A stretch of DNA of 8,258 bases, taken from assembly GCA_035473395.1 (NCBI GenBank), contig DATIOF010000157.1, forward strand, positions 1 to 8,258, written 5' to 3'. The notes beneath the pieces were generated by a model, which searched no databases, was not told the origin of the DNA, and worked only from the letters and a program-made list of their open reading frames with translations. Both the position numbers and the translations under genes were made by a program. Origin of the DNA: AC-32 sp035473395 (lineage in GTDB: Bacteria; Actinomycetota; Thermoleophilia; Gaiellales; Gaiellaceae). Positions 6,647 through 8,258 of this stretch are shown here, one piece after another. Each line of letters opens with the position of its first letter. Within the stretch, counting starts at the first letter, position 1.

Positions 6647-6665
6647 ATGCTAACGGCGTTAGAGT
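6647..6665. promoter_or_regulatory. Symmetric divergent promoter with palindrome CTAACGGCGTTAG
   Basis: The 33-bp gap between two divergent start codons holds a perfect 13-bp palindrome (6650-6662, six-base arms around one G). Its ends form part of two opposed -10-like boxes: TAGAGT on the plus strand (6660-6665) and TAGCAT on the minus strand (6652-6647). Each box is exactly 7 nt from its start codon, so both messages would be leaderless. The -35 regions would fall inside the opposite genes and are weak. The palindrome could also be an operator controlling both directions. Confidence 0.45.
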
Positions 6666-6672
6666 CCGAGTC

Positions 6673-7014
6673 GTGAAGAAGCCGTCGGCCGCCCGCTTCG
6701 CCGAGCGTGAGGTGCACGGTGTGGACGACCGCGGCGAGGCCGAGCGGATCGTGATCTGGATCGAGCGGCTGCCGGGGGCGACCTGGGCGGTCGGGCGGGC
6801 GGTCAACCCGCAGCACCGGCGCAGCGACGAGGCCCGCCGCGACGACTACGTCTTCCAGGGCTTCGAGCTGAGCGACGCGCTGGTCGCGGCCAACGAGGCG
6901 CTCGAGGACGACGCGGTCGTCTCGGAGCAGGACGGCAGCGGCGCGAAGGTCAGGCCGTTCGTGCGCGAGGAGCTGCTCGGGCCGCTGGAACGCTGGTTCT
7001 TCGGCCGTAGCTAA
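6673..7014 (+). CDS. Hypothetical protein (113 aa)
   Basis: 113 residues from GTG 6673 to TAA 7012-7014. Soluble, charged, no signal peptide or membrane helix. It opens with a basic segment, then EAERIVIWIERLPGATWAVG (22-41), which looks like a beta strand, turn and strand. NPQHRRSDEARRDDYVFQGF (45-64) comes next, then ELSDALVAANEALEDDAVVS (65-84), which looks like a helix and strand, and a C-terminal helix LLGPLERWFF (101-110). The pattern suggests a small alpha/beta protein; I do not recognise the family. The frame is open upstream to an ATG at 6322, but that extension overlaps two other genes. GTG 6673 is supported by a TAGAGT box 7 nt before it. The gene abuts the DtxR-type gene's stop with no intervening base. 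Confidence 0.7.
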   Translation: MKKPSAARFAEREVHGVDDRGEAERIVIWIERLPGATWAVGRAVNPQHRRSDEARRDDYVFQGFELSDALVAANEALEDDAVVSEQDGSGAKVRPFVREELLGPLERWFFGRS

Positions 7015-7449
7015 CTAGGTCTTAGGCCACTCGAGCTTCGCGTTGGGGATCGGGTCCCCGTGCGGGTCGTGCGTCGGGTAGCCGAGGGCGCTGTCGATCT
7101 TCGCCTCCAGCTCCTCCGAGAGCACGTGCTCCAGGCGGTCGGCTTCGTCGTGGACCGCATCGACGTGCAGGCCGAGCGTGTCCGCGAGGTAGAGCTCGAG
7201 CAGCCGGTGGTGCCGGATCACCTCGAGCGCGACCTTCTCGCCGGCCGGCGTGAGGCGCACCCCGCGATAGGGCGCGTGCTCGACGAGCTCCAGCGCGGCG
7301 AGCTTCTTGACCATCGCGCTCGCCGACGCGGGCGAGACCTTCTGCTCCCGCGCGAGCGCCGTCACCGACACCCGGCCGTCGCCGGTCTGCAGGTGGTAGA
7401 GCTGCTTCAGGTAGTCCTGGATCGACTCGCTCAGGCCGGGCTTCGGCAC
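7015..7449 (-). CDS. DtxR/MntR-family metal-dependent transcriptional repressor (short form)
   Basis: 144 residues from GTG 7449-7447. Residues ~5-70 form the winged helix: SESIQDYLKQLYHL (7-20), recognition-helix region SPASASAMVKKLAALELVEH (39-58) and wing YRGVRLTPAGE (61-71). Dimerisation/metal domain follows: IRHHRLLELYLADTLGL (78-94), VHDEADRLEHVLS (99-111). Compared with DtxR, His81, Glu85, His100, Glu107 and His108 match ligands His79, Glu83, His98, Glu105 and His106. DtxR's Met10 and Cys102 are replaced by Asp12 and Asp104, hard oxygen ligands as in Mn(II)-sensing MntR (Asp8, Glu102). The SH3-like third domain of DtxR/IdeR is absent; length matches MntR. It probably represses metal uptake or related genes. 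GTG is preferred over an upstream ATG (7503) that would overlap mqnD. A TACGCT box is 6 nt upstream. Confidence 0.88.
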   Translation of the reverse strand: MPKPGLSESIQDYLKQLYHLQTGDGRVSVTALAREQKVSPASASAMVKKLAALELVEHAPYRGVRLTPAGEKVALEVIRHHRLLELYLADTLGLHVDAVHDEADRLEHVLSEELEAKIDSALGYPTHDPHGDPIPNAKLEWPKT

Positions 7450-7455
7450 CCGTCC

Positions 7456-7481
7456 AGCGTACCGCGGTATTGCGGTAGCCT
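7456..7481. promoter_or_regulatory. Divergent promoter/operator between the DtxR-type gene and mqnD
   Basis: The 42-bp intergenic gap contains an inverted repeat TACCGC-N6-GCGGTA (7460-7477, 18 bp), in which TACCGCGGTA (7460-7469) is also a 10-bp perfect palindrome. It overlaps two -10-like boxes: TACGCT on the minus strand (7461-7456), 6 nt from the repressor's GTG, and TAGCCT on the plus strand (7476-7481), 10 nt from the mqnD ATG. The size and placement suit a DtxR-family operator controlling both genes, but the sequence is not the classic TTAGG..CCTAA box. Confidence 0.4.
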
Positions 7482-7491
7482 CCCGCGCTCG

Positions 7492-8258
7492 ATGCTGATC
7501 CATCTTGGTCACAGCCCCGATCCCGACGACGCGTTCATGTTCTGGGGTCTCGCTTCCGGCGAGACCGACCCGCGGCGCTTCGAGTTCGAGCACGTCCTGA
7601 AGGACATCCAGACGCTGAACACGTGGGCGCTGGACGGGAAGCTCGAGGTCTCGGCGATCTCGCTCGCGGCCTACCCGCTCGTGCAGGAGGGCTACGTCCT
7701 GCTGCCGCACGGGGCGTCGATGGGCTCGGGCTACGGGCCGATCCTGGTCGCACGCGAGGAGATGTCGTCCGCGGACGCGCGCGACGTCGAGATCGCGGTC
7801 CCGGGCGAGCTGACGACGGCGTTCCTCGTCCTAAAGATGTGCCTCGGGCCGTTCCGCTACCGGGCTGTGCCGTTCGACGCGATCATCGACGAGGTCAAGT
7901 CGGGCCGTGCCGACGCCGGGCTGCTAATCCACGAGGGCCAGCTCACCTACGAAGCCGAAGGGCTGAAGAAGGTCGTCGACCTGGGTGAGTGGTGGCTGCT
8001 GGAGACAGGCCTGCCGCTGCCGCTGGGCGCGAACGTCGCGCGGCGCGATCTCGGCGCCGCGAACCTGTTCGAGCTCTCGGAGGTGCTGCGCGAGTCGATC
8101 CAGGCCGGCCTCGACAACCGCGAAGAGGCGATGGAGTACGCGATGCAGTTCGGCCGCGGGCTGGACACCGAGCTCGCCGACCGCTTCGTCGGCATGTACG
8201 TCAACGAGCTGACCTGCGACTACGGCGACGAGGGCCGCCAGGCCGTGCGCGAGCTGCT
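7492..8258 (+). CDS. mqnD: MqnD-like 1,4-dihydroxy-6-naphthoate synthase, futalosine menaquinone pathway (runs off right edge)
   Basis: 255 codons are visible from ATG 7492; the family is about 270-290 residues, so only the C-terminal end is missing. MqnD splits cyclic dehypoxanthine futalosine to 1,4-dihydroxy-6-naphthoate in the cytoplasm. The fold resembles a periplasmic binding protein. GHSPDPDDAFMFWGLA (6-21) is the N-terminal signature, VLKDIQTLNTWAL (35-47) and VSAISLAAYPLV (53-64) follow, then GASMGSGYGPILVA (74-87), PGELTTAFLVLK (104-115) and DAGLLIHEGQLTYE (141-154). The His147 position corresponds to the histidine proposed as catalytic in MqnD. The relatives MqnA and solute-binding-like paralogues share the fold; the IHEGQ motif favours MqnD. 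No Shine-Dalgarno is visible; a TAGCCT box is 10 nt upstream. It diverges from a metal-dependent repressor. Confidence 0.85.
   Translation, partial: MLIHLGHSPDPDDAFMFWGLASGETDPRRFEFEHVLKDIQTLNTWALDGKLEVSAISLAAYPLVQEGYVLLPHGASMGSGYGPILVAREEMSSADARDVEIAVPGELTTAFLVLKMCLGPFRYRAVPFDAIIDEVKSGRADAGLLIHEGQLTYEAEGLKKVVDLGEWWLLETGLPLPLGANVARRDLGAANLFELSEVLRESIQAGLDNREEAMEYAMQFGRGLDTELADRFVGMYVNELTCDYGDEGRQAVREL

Noticed and set aside
6640..6816. N-terminal extension of the 83-aa minus-strand gene
   Set aside because: Crosses the divergent promoter and runs antisense to the 113-aa gene with Pro/Arg/His-rich, non-conserved-looking sequence.
7010..7030. GGCC...GGCC flanked region as a bidirectional terminator
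   Set aside because: Arms are too short and imperfect, and there is no T-rich tract on either strand.
7450..7503. Upstream ATG (7503) as start of the DtxR-type gene
   Set aside because: It would overlap the divergent mqnD start by 12 bp and adds residues outside the family's N-terminus; GTG 7449 has a well-placed -10-like box.

Overview
The window is very GC-rich (about 70% by eye) and almost fully coding. GTG starts are frequent and most genes are separated by only a few bases. A cyclic-nucleotide-domain thioredoxin reductase N-terminus, a fused LivM-LivG transporter subunit, a DtxR-type repressor and a futalosine-pathway MqnD-like protein together suggest a high-GC actinobacterium. Class Thermoleophilia (Solirubrobacterales/Gaiellales-like) is my best guess. 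This taxonomy is inferred from protein content and style, not from a marker gene.

Layout. (1) 1-195, minus strand: N-terminal 65 codons of a cNMP-binding-domain/thioredoxin-reductase-type protein, running off the left edge. (2) 286-5452, plus strand: a branched-chain-amino-acid-type (HAAT) ABC importer cassette. It holds a LivH permease, a LivM permease fused to a LivG ATPase, a LivK-type lipoprotein whose C-terminus is broken by a frameshift, and a secreted, C-terminally membrane-anchored protein of unknown function. No LivF (second ATPase) is present. (3) 5462-6391, plus: an ornithine cyclodeaminase/mu-crystallin family oxidoreductase. (4) 6388-6639 (minus) and 6673-7014 (plus): two small unrecognised proteins diverging from a 33-bp symmetric promoter. 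(5) 7015-7449, minus: a short DtxR/MntR-family metal-dependent repressor. (6) 7492-8258, plus: an MqnD-like menaquinone enzyme cut by the right edge and diverging from the repressor. No gap longer than about 100 bp lacks a gene, and I see no tRNA, rRNA, CRISPR array or mobile element.

How the parts work together. The lipoprotein would capture an amino-acid-like solute outside the membrane. LivH and the LivM half of the fusion form the channel, and the LivG half supplies one ATPase; the partner ATPase must be encoded elsewhere or be replaced by a second copy of the fusion. The OCD-family enzyme may act on the imported compound or a derivative, but that rests only on proximity. The repressor/mqnD pair shares a 42-bp divergent promoter with an inverted repeat lying between the two -10 boxes, which suggests metal-linked control of menaquinone synthesis.

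The strongest non-gene signal is a recurrent TANNNT hexamer exactly 6-7 nt upstream of the start codon of six genes, the geometry expected for leaderless transcripts. In two cases its first three bases are the TAG stop codon of the preceding gene. The strongest anomaly is the livK frameshift. The displaced tail ends in an ATGA overlap with the next gene, so the intact reading frame was very probably translationally coupled to it.
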